A DNA stretch of 64,000 nucleotides from Melastoma dodecandrum (lineage: Eukaryota > Streptophyta > Magnoliopsida > Myrtales > Melastomataceae). The notes beneath the pieces are model-generated. The model had not been told where the DNA came from and did not search any database. It saw nothing but the letters and a program-made list of their open reading frames with translations. Each line of letters opens with the position of its first letter. Position 1 is the first letter of the stretch. The translations under genes were made by a program, and so were the position numbers. The stretch is taken from contig JARUPY010000387.1 in assembly GCA_029817715.1 (NCBI GenBank), positions 558,001-622,000 of the forward strand, given 5' to 3'. Shown here piece after piece: positions 10,492 through 22,184 of the stretch.

Positions 10492-11667
10492 ATGGACGGT
10501 ATGGAAGGAATGCCATCTACACCCACTGGGTCAGAAGTTCTCCAAGGCCAGAATGACCTTGTGGCTCAACTCCTCAATCTTCTGCGCAATGGCATACACA
10601 ACACGACAACTACCGTGGGTCAAAGCCAGCAGAATTCAGAAACCGTAAACATCGGAATCAAGCTAAACGCCAGCAACTATCCTTTGTGGTCTCGGCTAAT
10701 GCGAGTTGCAGTAGCCGGACGACAACGCCTCAGTCACCTTACGGGACAACCACCGGCACCTGCAAGGACGGAGGTAACATTTAACAACTGGGAAACCCAG
10801 GATCTCACTGTGTTTTCCTGGGTGATTCAGAATATTGAACCAAACCTTGTGAGTAATGTGGCTGCATATCCCACCACGAAAGCACTATGGGATGCCTTAG
10901 AGATGACGTATGGTAGCGGGGGAGACGCGTTTCTGACCTTCGAACTCCACACGAGGGCCAATCAGATCAAACAAGGAGAGATGACTCTCGAAAGGTATTT
11001 CGATGTCTTACTGGGTATTTGGCAGGAGATTGACAGACGCCATCCCAATCCAATGAGATGTCAAAATGATATCACCACATACAATCAAGAGAGACAGGAG
11101 ACCCGATTGTTTCAATTTCTAGCCGGGTTAGACAGCGAGCATGAGACTGTCAGGCGAGACATTCTCAAAGAAGAGCCCTTACCTACCGTGGAGAAAGCGT
11201 ATGCTCAGGTCCGGCGAGAAGCGGCCAGAAGTGGGATACTCAACCCCACAAATGTAGGTGATCCAGGTGGAATCGGCAGCGGACTGCTCAGCAAATCGAA
11301 CCCTCAGATTAACATCACAGGGGAGGCATATGGAGCAAGGGGTCAAGGGGCACGATCCCGATCAGAATTCATTGGAAAAATGACGAAATCATCATCACGA
11401 GAGGACAAATCGAAGTTGTTCTGTACTCACTGTGGGATGAATCGACACACAAAGGAGCAATGTTTCAAACTCGTCGGTTATCCAGAATGGTGGGAAGATG
11501 GGCATAAAAAGGGAGGTACCACGGGAAAAGGGAAGGTTTCCGTCGCTGCGAGCAAGCTAATGGCCAGCGATGACAACGAGGGCAACCCACCGGGAGGAGC
11601 AAAACAGATAACCGAACCCGATGGAAGGGACGAAACACGCACAAAAAAAGAACGACAGCCGAAATAA
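10492..11667 (+). CDS. Copia gag polyprotein
   Basis: A 391-aa open frame. Residues about 55-230 are the UBN2-type retrotransposon gag (LNASNYPLWSRLMRVAVAGR, then TKALWDALEMTYGSGG). A CCHC zinc knuckle follows around residue 305-320 (FCTHCGMNRHTKEQCFKLVG). Gag forms the cytoplasmic virus-like particle and binds the RNA. The frame ends at 11665-11667 while protease starts in another frame, so the usual single gag-pol reading is interrupted at an A-rich run near 11642-11648. Confidence 0.88.
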   Translation: MDGMEGMPSTPTGSEVLQGQNDLVAQLLNLLRNGIHNTTTTVGQSQQNSETVNIGIKLNASNYPLWSRLMRVAVAGRQRLSHLTGQPPAPARTEVTFNNWETQDLTVFSWVIQNIEPNLVSNVAAYPTTKALWDALEMTYGSGGDAFLTFELHTRANQIKQGEMTLERYFDVLLGIWQEIDRRHPNPMRCQNDITTYNQERQETRLFQFLAGLDSEHETVRRDILKEEPLPTVEKAYAQVRREAARSGILNPTNVGDPGGIGSGLLSKSNPQINITGEAYGARGQGARSRSEFIGKMTKSSSREDKSKLFCTHCGMNRHTKEQCFKLVGYPEWWEDGHKKGGTTGKGKVSVAASKLMASDDNEGNPPGGAKQITEPDGRDETRTKKERQPK

Positions 11668-11674
11668 AGAAGGT

Positions 11675-14600
11675 ATAGGGGTTGGGAATTTATCCTCAAA
11701 CTTCTGTAATTCAAATTTAGAGTGGATTTTCGATTGTGGTGCAACTGACACAATGACTCGTGACATTCGAGATTTTGTTATCCAGTCCACACCACAGAAG
11801 ACTCGGGTCCAAAGTGCGAATGGGAGTTTCTCACCTGTGTTAAGTGCAGGAACTATCGAGATTACTCTGAGCCTTAGAGTGAAAAATTGTCTTTATGTTC
11901 CTTCTTTGTCATGCAAATTGCTGTCAATTAGTCATGTTACGAAGGAACTCAACTGTACCGTACTGATGTACTCGAATTGTTGTATTCTTCAGGATATTCA
12001 AACGAGCAAGATCATTGGGCGTGGCACTGAGCGAAATGGGCTCTACTAAGTGGATGAAATGGTTCATCAGGGAACTGCTCTACTGGCACATGGGACGGTG
12101 GATAGGCAGGTATGGCTGTGGTATCGTCGTCTGGGACATCCGTCGAATAGTTATCTAAACATTCTATTTCCCCACTTTAAATTCAGTGATTCTGATCCTT
12201 GTAAGACCTGCATTCTTGCAAAGAGTCATAGAATAAGTTTTTTCCCAAACAATACCCGGGTAGATTCAGCCTTTCAACTTATACATTCGGATGTGTGGGG
12301 TCCCGCACCAAATTCCCAAAATTGTCCATTTCGTTACTTTCTACTCTTTATTGATGACTTCTCCCGAATGACGTGGGTTTATTTTTTGAAGCATAAGTCT
12401 GAAGTTCCAGATAAATTCATACAGTTCTATCACCTTATCCAGACTCAGTACCAAACACAGATACGTATTCTCCGTTCAGATAATGGTGGAGAGTATGTCA
12501 ATCATACCATGACCCAATTTTTTACCACAAATGGCCTCGTTCACCAGACCACATGTCCCAATTCGCCCCAACAAAATGGTGTGGCTGAACGGAAAAACAG
12601 ATTTATTCTTGAGGTAACCCGAGCCATTATGCTTGAAGCTCATGTTCCTACCAATTATTGGCCTGAAGCAGTAGCCACAACCATTTACTTACTCAATCGT
12701 TTACCAACCAAAATCCTTAACCTTCAAACACCCATTGAGACCCTTTCCTCGCAACACTCTTAACCCTCACTCCCCGTCTGTTTGGTTGCTCGGTATATGT
12801 CCATATTCCTAAGACTGATAGAACCAAATTGGATCCTTGTGCTGTCAAATGTGTTTTTATGGGTTATAGTCCTAATCAAAAGGGATACCGATGTTATGAT
12901 CCACTCCATCACCGTATGTATACTATCCTGGATTGTACCTTTATTGAGACTGAATACTATTTTTCCACCCAGCTTAGTAGTCAGGGGGAGAGTAGTAACT
13001 CAGACATCCTAAGCTGGGTACATCCGCCAAGCCATATTATGTCTACTACTGTCCCAACAAGGCCAGATACCAGTTCCAACGAACCCGCTGATTTCACATA
13101 TCAAGAGCTCATTGAGCAAAGTGACCCGACTAAAGGTCTTTCGTCTGAGCATCCTGAGGTAACTACTATCCCTAATATACTAGAGCATCATGGTTTATCT
13201 TCGGAGTCTACTAATGAGGCACACCAAGGAATGGAAGTTCAGGAGGACACAGGAAGACGCATCCTTCCTCCACGAAGCAACAGAGGAGTACCAGCGAAAA
13301 GATACTCGCCTGAACATCAAGGTCGTAAATCTCGGTACCCAGTAGATAATGGTGACAGGGGGAGTCTGTCTGACACGGCCAAAACATTCAAATTAGCCAT
13401 AGACACTGTGATGGTTCTAAAGAACGTGGAAGAAGCCAGGAGGAACAGAGAGTGGAACAAAGCAATGCAAGAAGAAATGAAGGCGCTAAAAAAAATCAGA
13501 CGTGGGATAAATGTGAGCTACCGTTTGGGAAGAAACCTGTCGGATGCAGATGGGTGTTCACAGTCAAACACCGGGCAGATAGCATGATAGAAAGATACAA
13601 GGCGAGGCTTGTGGCAAAGGGTTACACCCAAACTTACGGTATCGACTACTCAGAAACATTCTCCCCTGTGGCAAAAATTGATACAATTCGAGTTTTGTTC
13701 TCGATAGCAGCTAATCTGGACTGGCCGCTGCACCAATTTGATGTTAAAAACGCCTTTCTACACGGAGATCTCAAGGAAGAAGTATACATGATGGTGCCAC
13801 CTGGCTTTGAAGAGGACTTTACAGGAAGAGAAGTTTGTCGATTAAAGAAGGCGTTATATGGGTTAAAGCAATCACCTCGAGCTTGGTTTGGACGGTTTGC
13901 CATCACAATGAGAAGGTATGGGTACAAACAGAGTAATGCTGATCATACTCTATTTCTCAAGAGAAGGGGAGTGTTGATTACATGTTTAATTATCTATGTT
14001 GACGACATGATAATTACTGGAAATGATGAAGATGAAATTGAAGTGCTTCGGAGGAACTTGTTCAAAGAATTTGAAATAAAGGACTTAGGGAACCTGAAGT
14101 ACTTTCTTGGAATTGAAGTAATGAGATCGAGAAAAGGTATATTCATTTCCCAACGGAAGTATATCCTAGATTTATTGGTCGAAACTGGTATGATTGATTG
14201 TAAGCCAGTTGAAACTCCGATGATGATAAATCATAGACTGCATATTGTGGAAAATGGGAAGCCAGCTGATCGAGAGAGGTATCAACAATTAGTGGGAAAA
14301 CTAATTTATTTGTCCCACACGAGACCGGATATTGCATATGCAGTAGGAGTGGTAAGTCAATTTATGCATAGTCCGCAGGTAGATCATATGGAGGCAGTAA
14401 TGAGAATTGTAAGATATCTCAAGGGGTCACCAGGACGAGGAATTGTGTTTCAGAAGAATGATCATTTGAAGATACAGGCATATACAGATGCTGACTGGGC
14501 AGGGAATCCACTGGACAGGAGATCTACCTCGGGGTATTTTGCCATGGTAGGAGGAAACCTTGTAACTTAGAGAAATAAAAAACAAAAGGTTGTTGCGTTG

Positions 14601-15002
14601 TCGAGTGCAAAAGCTGAATTTCGAGGGATGACCAAGGGATTAACTGAGATCCTATGGATTCGAAAACTCAATGCAGATTTAGGTCTTCTAGTCAACGGGA
14701 CATGCAGGCTAATGTGCGACAATAAGGCGGCAATCAGTATATCAGAAAATCCAGTACAACATGACAGGACAAAACATGTGGAAGTTGACAGGCACTTCAT
14801 CAAGGAGAAACTAGAAGAAGGAATTGTAGAATTTCCATTTGTACGGTCAGAAGATCAATTGGCAGATATTCTCACAAAAGCAGTTAGGGAAAGAGTCTTT
14901 CAGGAAACATTGATCAAGTTGGGTATTGGTGATCCCACTATCCAACTTGAGGGGGAGTGTGAGAAAAATCCGGAAATAATTGGGAGCAATTATGGGGAAT
15001 AA
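11675..15002 (+). pseudogene. Copia pol (protease, integrase, RT, RNase H), interrupted
   Basis: Protease region: WIFDCGATDTMT near 11725. GAG-pre-integrase follows, with a stop TAA at 12047-12049. Integrase: YRRLGHPS, zinc ligands CKTC, core residues in HSDVWGPAP, RSDNGGEY and NGVAERKN. The frame closes at 12761-12763, with a frame change before CVFMGYSPNQKGYRCYDP. Reverse transcriptase starts after another frame change in the A8 run 13488-13495 (RWVFTVKHRA, VAKGYTQTYGIDYSETFSPV, YVDDMIITG). A TAG at 14568-14570 separates it from RNase H (LSSAKAEFRGM). At least two stops and two to three frame changes make it inactive. Confidence 0.9.
14947..14957 (+). promoter_or_regulatory. Copia polypurine tract
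   Basis: TTGAGGGGGAG directly before the 3' LTR is the expected plus-strand priming site. Confidence 0.8.
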
Positions 15003-15147
15003 AATCGTTTTTTATTTATAGCCAGTTGATATGTTGCCAGATATAGAGAAATGTAATGCCTATAATAGTAGACAATTGTCTGTAAACAAAGAATAACAAA
15101 AACTTTCTAGTCGATCCTTTCTTTTCTTTGATCTTTCTTTGATAACA
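14958..15147 (+). repeat. Copia 3' LTR
   Basis: 190 bp, TGTGAG to TAACA, preceded by a polypurine tract (TTGAGGGGGAG, 14947-14957). Confidence 0.95.
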
Positions 15148-15152
15148 AATCG
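15148..15152. repeat. 5-bp target site duplication of the Copia element, right
   Basis: AATCG, identical to 10253-10257. Removing the element and one copy restores continuity of the surrounding exon. Confidence 0.95.
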
Positions 15153-15919
15153 CTCACGTCAAGTACAAGATTTTCGCAACAGACCAGAGCATCCCCACTC
15201 TGGGCAATCGGTGATACTCTCAAGTACTTGGTTGTTACCATCGCCTTAGGATCAGCCCTGGTCCCTGTAATCACTGTACTGGTAGTGTCAGTTTGGGTCA
15301 TGCGGCCAGTCCTCAGGAAATTGGTTAAATTCCTGTCCTCTTTTTCAGACTCCTGCTACCATGTCTCTACGATGCTCTCTAAAAATGGGAACCGTTATGG
15401 CTTCGTTTATGCCGGGGCATATAACAGAGGGTTTGTGCAAGCTTCGAGAGCTGCCTGGCAGCTGCTCAAAGGTTCAGAGATTAATGAACTGGTTGAGTTG
15501 GATGTAACTGGCTCGTTCTGTTTCTTTTCCGGATTGACGGGAGGGACAGCATCTTCCCTAGTCTTCAGATGCTGGATGCGAGTCACTCATCAGGATCACA
15601 TCCCGGAAATTTCTGCTTTCGCTCAATTGATCGGCTACCAGATGGTAAGTGACGCCTCCTACTGCATTGTTCTTCCCCGTCCCTTTTATTGTCCGACCAC
15701 ATTCTCTTAACATAATAATCGGTGTGCGGGCTTCCAATTGCTTCTTTGTGCCGGATTGGAACAGTGTGGGCTCAAGCTTCTGTTTCTGCATACTACATTG
15801 CTTATGCCGAGAATTCGCAGAGTGCTCAGTTCGAGACCACTGTCCGTGCTCGCCTTGAGGAGATGCGTAAAAGCCAAGTGACGCTTTTCGAACTGGAGTT
15901 GAGAAATCGGCAGATGTAA

Positions 15920-16333
15920 AAACAGAATTGGACGCTACAGGAATGGAGGAATCTGCAGCTCCCACTGTTCTTTTCTAAATGCAATGGTAGATAAGGGGAG
16001 ACAAATTAGAGAGAAGACAGGCAATAGTCAGATCTATTCCAATATTGATGTATGAACCCGAGGCGGGACGAGTTCTGCGCAGAAAATGCTCCTCTTGCCC
16101 GGAAATCCTCACTTCTCAGATCGTTTCCTACTACCTTCTGTCACTTTTGGAGCTATGCAGAAGTGAAAAATGAGAACCAAGATTATAAAAGAACGATTTT
16201 GCGAATGTGTACAACGATTCTGTTTGGTTCGCCTGCCTTTCATCCTCAGTTAAGGCTACAATAGCAGATCGTGGATTGCAGAAATCCCGAGGGTGAATCT
16301 GTTTCATTATATTGACAGTTTCTCACCTGGTAG
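15920..16333. other. Intergenic, no gene seen
   Basis: Lies between the CTL pseudogene end and the transporter relic. It would include the CTL 3' UTR; no distinct poly(A) signal stands out. Confidence 0.4.
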
Positions 16334-16614
16334 CATTGCTGAAAGATGCCTGCAATTCTTCCAGCACGCGTCCCTTGGTTTCTGTCACAAATCTCACCAT
16401 AAACACTATGGTGAAAGCGGCGTACACCCGAGAAGATGAAAAAGTACCTGCACGAGAATTGAATAGCATCATCAAAACAATGACAGAGTTTGAGGTAGGT
16501 GTGATTACATGTGCGCAGGCCTGATGTGGAAGGACTACCGTAAGAGCTCCAATGGAACATGAAGTTGAAGGAATAGGTCACGATACATGAGCACGACCAA
16601 CTCACCAAAGTCAC
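16334..16614 (-). pseudogene. ERD6-like sugar transporter 3'-end relic
   Basis: The minus strand at 16540-16614 reads TLVSWSCSCIVTYSFNFMF, a match to exon 17 of the intact transporter next door ([19 protein letters not shown]). At 16334-16448 it reads a match to the last exon in two frames, ending in FVTETKGRVLEELQASF against [17 protein letters not shown] frame change lies inside the second block, and the upstream exons are missing, so this is a truncated tandem copy. It sits immediately downstream of the intact gene in the same orientation. Confidence 0.78.
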
Positions 16615-17093
16615 CTTTTTAACACTGAATTTACCCGTAGAAAATGAAGAAAGGTGTTTCTACCTCTGAGAAGGTTGAACTCGGTGTTTCAAAACACCGA
16701 ATTCGGGACATTATTTGATGAATTTTGAAATTTACTATCCGAAATATATTTCCAAGTATCTGTTAATCAGCCCATGGTGATTTGTTATTTTTCTTTAACG
16801 CTTTGGAAACTGTGAAATTCTGGACAGCTCATTGTTTTGGTGTGAATGTCTCTGTTGAATCTCAGATTCTGACGAATTGTAGCAGGAAAGCCCATTTGAT
16901 TGTGTTTATTTACCAACGAATTGTTTATTGTTGTTGATGTTGTCATATTTGACAAAATAACCTAAGATGTACAAGAATCAGACTGATAACCAATGTATCC
17001 CAAGCTTTTCTTATTATTAATACTGTATCATACAGATGATTTCAGTATTGTACAACGGATTAGCGGCACGGGCAGTTTTTGAAAGCCGTGGCC
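16615..17093. other. Intergenic between transporter relic and intact transporter
   Basis: AT-rich sequence with a short perfect hairpin near 16682-16699 (CGGTGTTT paired with AAACACCG). It probably includes the 3' UTR of the transporter. No gene. Confidence 0.4.
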
Positions 17094-20000
17094 CTAGTCG
17101 GCAGCAGGCGTGCTATCCTCGGACAAGAAGTTGGCCAGCGACATTTGTAGTTCTTCCAATGCTCGCCCCTTCGTTTCTGGTACGAGCACTGCTTCGAATA
17201 TGATCGTCAGCCCGCATACAGCCGCATAGATGAAGAACGTTCCTGAAAATTATTAGAAAGGGGGCTATTCAGGATAAGATCCAGTTTCGTACGCTGGGAA
17301 CGATGCAACGCATGGACGGACTTACCGAGCGGGTTCCACTCAAACATGAAGTTGAAAGTATAGCTGACGACCCAAGAACACGACATATTCACCAGGGTCA
17401 CCAGGCTTCCGGCCGCCCCCTTGACATTGATTGGAAATACCTACATTCAAAACTATTATGTAAACATTTCTTATGGTTGGACTCCAGTTCCGGGGATTAG
17501 GACACAAACCTCTGACATGAGGACCCACGGTATGCCAGCCATGCCGATTGAGTAAAACATAGTGTAAGCCTAATAAGGGTTTACTATGCATAAGGGGTCA
17601 ACTGTCTTTGTCGCAGCATAAAGGGAAGAGTCTTGGACGTGATATAAAGTAAGCGATTACCAGTATGCCGATGAACACCATCACAGGGGTGGCATCCTTC
17701 AGATTACTCATATTCTGAACGCGAGGTCAGTCATCATAAAATTGGGAAAATAAAACGATTCAGTGACTCTATCTGGTGATCAAGTAGGACAGTACCTGAA
17801 AGCCAAAGGCCAATCCTATAAGAACACAACTCAAGCACATTCCGGCTGAAGATACCTGCGGAGAAAGGAAAAATTGGTCAACAGATTGGCGAGTAAAAAT
17901 GAACGTGCTTGGATTGTTCTAGGAGCAAAGTCAGACCAAATGTAGTGTTTCATATTACATACCATGAGAAGCGGTCGTCGTCCTGCATTGTCGGTTAATA
18001 AAACGCTTAGTCCAGTTGCAGGTATCTGCAACCAAACGGCAATTTTATTTTGATAGCAATTGGCGAAATCTTCATCACCAACAGTAGGTTCGCTTCAAAT
18101 TACCTGGATTATAGCTACGCTTATGATGCCAATATCACTCGAAAAACCTGTGACGAAGAAAAGGGCTTGCTTTAATTTTACCAGCCCGGTAAGCTTAACA
18201 GTTACCAGAAGAGTATTTATCCTTTGGTTTCTCTTTTACCAGCTGACTCAAATATAGAGCTCGCATAGAAACCGATCGCATTAACCCCTCCAAATTGTTG
18301 CAGGAACATCAATCCTACTGCTATCTAGGCTAGAAGAACATTAGTGGAAAACCGTACAGAGCAGACAACAAAAGATAAAGAAGATTTATTTGCTGGGCTC
18401 ACTATGAGTGGGTGTACATATCTTCGCTGAAATAGATCAATAATTCGAGATTTGGATTCCTTCTCAAAGGCTTCTGTATACTCCTGAAAAATTATAAAAT
18501 TTCAGGCTGGTTTTAAGATTGCCATTGCCATCACAAAAAGCAACATAAGTTTACTCTGATTTCAGCTGCTTCATCAGAAATATCAGCATTTTTTCCCCTT
18601 AGCCTCTGTAAAGAAACTTCAAACTCTTTCTCACGACCCACTTTCGTCTGTTAATGTGAAGAACTCCCGGTGAATAGACAGGAATACATCTCACAGTCAT
18701 AATTATTTTTCGATCTAAGCAATCTCGAAAAATCATTATATCTGTGGGGCCATTTTCCAGGGCAGCCTTTCCAGGATTGTTGACCCTAAACTCACCAGCC
18801 ATCTAGGAGATTCAGGAATGAAGTAAAGACCAATTATCTGTAACACGCAAGGTACGACCCCTGAAACAAAGTGCATACATTAATCGCCAGGCCCCCATTC
18901 TATGGAGCTGTTTGAAATTGCTCACCGATCAGCGCCAAGACACGCCAGGACACGACAGTTCCAATAAAATATGCCAACGAATAGCCACAGGTCAACACAA
19001 ACTTCAAAAAAAAAAAGAATTTAGCTTGATTAAATGCAAGTTCAGTTTGGCAACTATTTAAGCAGGACCCAAGTTTCACCTGGTTGAGCGTTGTAAATGC
19101 TCCCCTGACTGTTCTAGGTGTTATTTCTGCAATGTAGACTGGAACCTGATGGAGTAGAGGAGGAGACATCAAGAAAATCAAATTTATCGACCGTTGCTAA
19201 TCTAATTAAACGATATGAAAGATAATTTCTGCAAATTACCGCATACGCAATGATTCCGATGCCCATTCCAATCAACACTCTCCCAAAATCCAAACACCAA
19301 GCTTTCTGCAGGAATAAGATGGTTTACACAAATTGCTCATGAGCGCCAATTGTCAAATAGTTTGCTTCTAATATGACTAACAAAACAAGGAAAAGACTCG
19401 AGGAGCACGAGAACCTGCGCAAATGCTATGGCAAGCCATCCTGCTATGCCAAATATTGCAGAGAGACCCATGGTCTGCATGGTGAACAGTCCATATTCCT
19501 AGGTTTGTCATCTGGTTGGCTATGAATTACTCCCCGCACCCCCCCCCCACCCCGCCCACACACACGAAAGGCACTCTGTTTGAAATTTTTACAACAACTT
19601 ACATATCTGCGCCCAATGACATCTGTAATCTTTCCATTCACCAAGGATGAGATTGTCCCTCCAACCGTCAATATCGAACCAAAGACGGAGTACTACACAA
19701 ACGAAATAGAAAAGTATAAGACTGGTCAAATGCAGAAAGAACAACTGGCTCAAGTGGATTGGCTTGAAGTGAAAGACGGATCCAAGTTTGAAAACTGATA
19801 TAAAATCGAAAAACAGCATCCGACTCCTGTCCTGAGAAGTCAAGTGAGACTCACCGCTGCCAAAGAGAGGCCCAGATCATCCCTTATCCCAGACTCTGCA
19901 GGAGCAGAATAACCGGACTGCAAGTGAAAACTTGTAAATTTGATCATCCAATGAGGTAGTCGTAGCCAAGATCACGATCGTAGTTGTAATCCAGCGCGAA

Positions 20001-20330
20001 ATCACACGAAAAAAGAACTTCAACAGACAGATCGTTAGCATGACGCTTAAGCAGTGGTTGTCCTAAACAGGCAGTAGCTCGGTTCGTACATTGTGCTTCG
20101 AAGGCTAAATTTTGTCCAAAACAACCAACTCCAAAACTCCGAATTCTGTAGAAAGTAAAATTGACTGCACTCACGGCGAATCCGGTGACAGAAGACCCAA
20201 AGACAGCGACCAGCGTGCTGACGACAACGAGCATAGTAGTAGACGCAGCACTCACGCTGTCCTCCTCATTGGGACCGTGTCCATCATTAAGCAGGGGCAT
20301 CCTGTCTGGTCCATGGTGTTCAGCATCCAT
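17094..20330 (-). CDS. ERD6-like (ESL) sugar transporter, major facilitator family
   Basis: Eighteen exons with consistent splice sites and phases join to 1,446 nt, a 481-aa protein, the usual ERD6-like length. Exon 1 is 20175-20330; the last is 17094-17242. Features in order: an acidic cytosolic N-terminus with an LL motif (MPLLND), helix 1, [19 protein letters not shown], the MFS loop signature [46 protein letters not shown], a regulatory loop, [26 protein letters not shown] and the C-terminal [12 protein letters not shown]. The family exports monosaccharides from vacuoles by facilitated diffusion and is often stress-induced; dileucine motifs direct some members to the tonoplast. I saw no break. 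Exon 11 joins exon 10 only if its acceptor is the CTAG at 18325-18328. Confidence 0.93.
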
Positions 20331-20476
20331 CCTATCACTGTCTCCGGCAAAACAAAAAATAAAAACAAAAAAGGAACAAGACGGAAGAAGAAACATAACT
20401 GCGGAGTCGAAGAAAACGACGAGACGAGGTAGGAAGAAAATCGTAGGTAGGACTGTAAGGTAAACGTCCCTCTCCC

Positions 20477-20484
20477 AACAAAAT
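20477..20484. repeat. Target site duplication of MULE-2, left
   Basis: AACAAAAT flanks the left tip and recurs at 25857-25864. Because the tips read GGG and CCC and the left flank also has CCC, the exact length is ambiguous (8 to 11 bp); 9 bp would be typical for Mutator elements. Confidence 0.88.
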
Positions 20485-21247
20485 GGGAAGCGGCTAACGG
20501 TACGGGCACGTAACCGTTACGTAGTTTAAAAATTAATACTAAGGAAAAGTAGTAAAATTTACTAATAGTTGACCGTTACTAACGAAGTCAACGCGAAAGT
20601 AGTAAAAAAAGTAGTAAATTTTACTACTTTTCGGTCAACCTTTAGTAAAGTCAACGCAAAGGTAGTAAAAAAGTATGTAAATTTTACTACTTCTTCACTG
20701 TTCACTCCAGTTCAATTTTACTACTTCTGCGCTGACTTTACTAAAACATTTCCATTAGTAACGTCAACGCAGATGTAGTAAAAAAAGTAGTAAAATTTAC
20801 TCCTTATTTTACAACTTCTGCGTTGACTTTACGAAATTTTTTCGTATTTTAGTAAAGTCAAACCAGTTGTAGTAAAAAAATGAGTAAAATTTACTATTTT
20901 TTTTACTACATCTGCGTTGACGTTACTAACGGAAATGTTTTAGTAAAGTCAGCGCAATTTTAGTAAAAAAGGTAGTAAATTTTACTACTTTGGACTGTAC
21001 GAATGACGCCCATAAGTAGTATCTGTTTACTAATTCTTGAGTTTTTGTTAGTAAAAAGCTCTTCCTCGTAGTAATTTTTACCAATTTTGAGCCCTTTTTA
21101 CTAAAAAAAGTAGTAATCAGTTACTAAAAAATGAAGACGTTTACGAATAGATTTACTACTTTGAACAGTGTTCCCGAACCTAACACCGACCCTATTTATG
21201 TTGTGAAATTACATCTCTACCCTGGTTACTACACTTGTTACTAATTT
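20485..21247. repeat. MULE-2 left terminal inverted repeat with internal palindromes
   Basis: 763 bp, inverted relative to 25094-25856. From about 20540 to 21130 it is built of alternating modules: GTCAACGCA or its complement TGCGTTGAC, followed by AGTAGTAAA runs and small palindromes such as AGTAGTAAATTTTACTAC. The repeat is therefore itself a string of nested inverted repeats. Confidence 0.93.
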
Positions 21248-21505
21248 TGGAGGACCGAAGTAGTCATTTGTTTCGTAGCCTTCGTAACCGAGCTTCCCTT
21301 TCCGGCCGCCGTCGCCTCCGTGGTGCGATTCCCTTTCCAGCCGCCGTTAGTGGTGTTCCGGATCAACTTCGCCATCGGCTTTCCTGCAAGTTCCCCCCGC
21401 TTCCGCTTCCGCTTCCGCTTTGCAGTACGTGTTGTCGCGTTTGATTAGGGTTCGGGTCGGTGGTGGGCGTCGTTTGTTTGGGTGTGGGTGGTGGTTATCG
21501 TTGTT

Positions 21506-21583
21506 GCTGATTTGGGTCGTGCTTGGGTCGTGCTGATTTGGGTCGTGCTTGGGTCGTGCTGATTTGGGTCGTGCTTGGGTTTT
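21506..21583 (+). repeat. 26-bp tandem repeat, three copies
   Basis: The unit begins GCTGATTTGGGTCGTGCTTG and repeats three times in the GT-rich region between the left inverted repeat and the plus-strand gene of MULE-2. This region (21250-22180) is GC-rich and has no other convincing coding; it probably holds the promoter and 5' UTR. Confidence 0.8.
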
Positions 21584-22184
21584 AGTTGGAGTCGGGTTTC
21601 CGTTCTTTGCATTGGTAGGTTCCGGCGATCGTCCCTTCCTGCTGCGCGTTCCCTTCCGGCCGCCGTCCGTGGCGTTGGCGATGGAGTTCGCCGTCCGTAG
21701 CATTGCCGATGGAGTTCGCCGCGGGCTGGAAGTTACCCCGCTTCCGCTTCCGCTTGGCGTGCCCTGTATTCGCGTGTCATTAGGGTATGGGTTAGTGGTG
21801 GGCGTCGTCATTTGTTTGGGTGTGGGTGTTGGCCGTCTCCCGTATCATCGACGTGAGTTGTTGTTTGTGGGTGGTCGTGCTTAGTTGGCCCATGCTTGGG
21901 TCGAAGTTGGTCTGGGTCTGTGCCGGTAAGTGTGTACCTGGGAGTGGGAATGGTTTGCTTGTTATGGTACAGTCTGGTGAAAACACAATCTGATTTGATT
22001 TGGTTCGGTTTGCGTTGGTTCGGTATTGATATGCTTTGGCTTTTCATTTCCTTCGTGTTATGCTTTGAATTTGGTTTGTTTTCTGGGCGTGTAGTTGGAG
22101 TGGGGTCCGATGTTCATTTCGTTTAAATTTGATATGCATTTGGGATGCAATGTGAACCGTGACTGAGATTTTGGAAGTGCAGAT

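Larger units (their letters stand above)
10258..15147 (+). mobile_element. Copia (Ty1) LTR retrotransposon, full length but inactivated
   Basis: The element is 4,890 bp with 190-bp LTRs, a primer-binding site, gag, pol in Copia order (protease, integrase, reverse transcriptase, RNase H), a polypurine tract and a 5-bp target duplication. I counted 6 differences between the two LTRs over 190 bp (about 97% identity), so it is moderately old. Coding is interrupted at several points. It inserted into an exon of the CTL gene in the same orientation. Confidence 0.95.
9628..15919 (+). pseudogene. Choline-transporter-like (CTL/PNS1 family) gene, split by a Copia element
   Basis: The frame from 9628 encodes several membrane helices (RRLLEILFYFVLCTATMLGA and following) and the CTL-type segment WVSPRLSYTIRVVSVATNVL. 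After the Copia element the same gene resumes with HVKYKIFATDQ, DTLKYLVVTIALGSALVPV, the family signature NRYGFVYAGAYNRGF and LDVTGSFCFFSGLTGG. A last exon reads AQASVSAYYIAYAENSQSAQ to a stop at 15917-15919. Besides the insertion there is a frame change near 10060-10085 and another near 15200-15212, and no usable acceptor AG is visible before the last exon (about 15745). CTL proteins are multi-pass transporters of choline-like solutes. Family assignment rests on the conserved C-terminal block. Confidence 0.8.

Noticed and set aside
16682..16699. Perfect 8-bp hairpin CGGTGTTT/AAACACCG
   Set aside because: Too short and isolated to call an RNA gene or a terminator in a plant nuclear genome.
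20112..20463. Plus-strand frames of about 100 aa near the transporter start
   Set aside because: Antisense to exon 1 of the ERD6-like gene and its 5' flank; no domain.
20540..21130. CRISPR-like look of the repeated modules in the MULE-2 ends
   Set aside because: The repeats alternate orientation, have no constant spacer and lie in a plant transposon end; they are not a CRISPR array.
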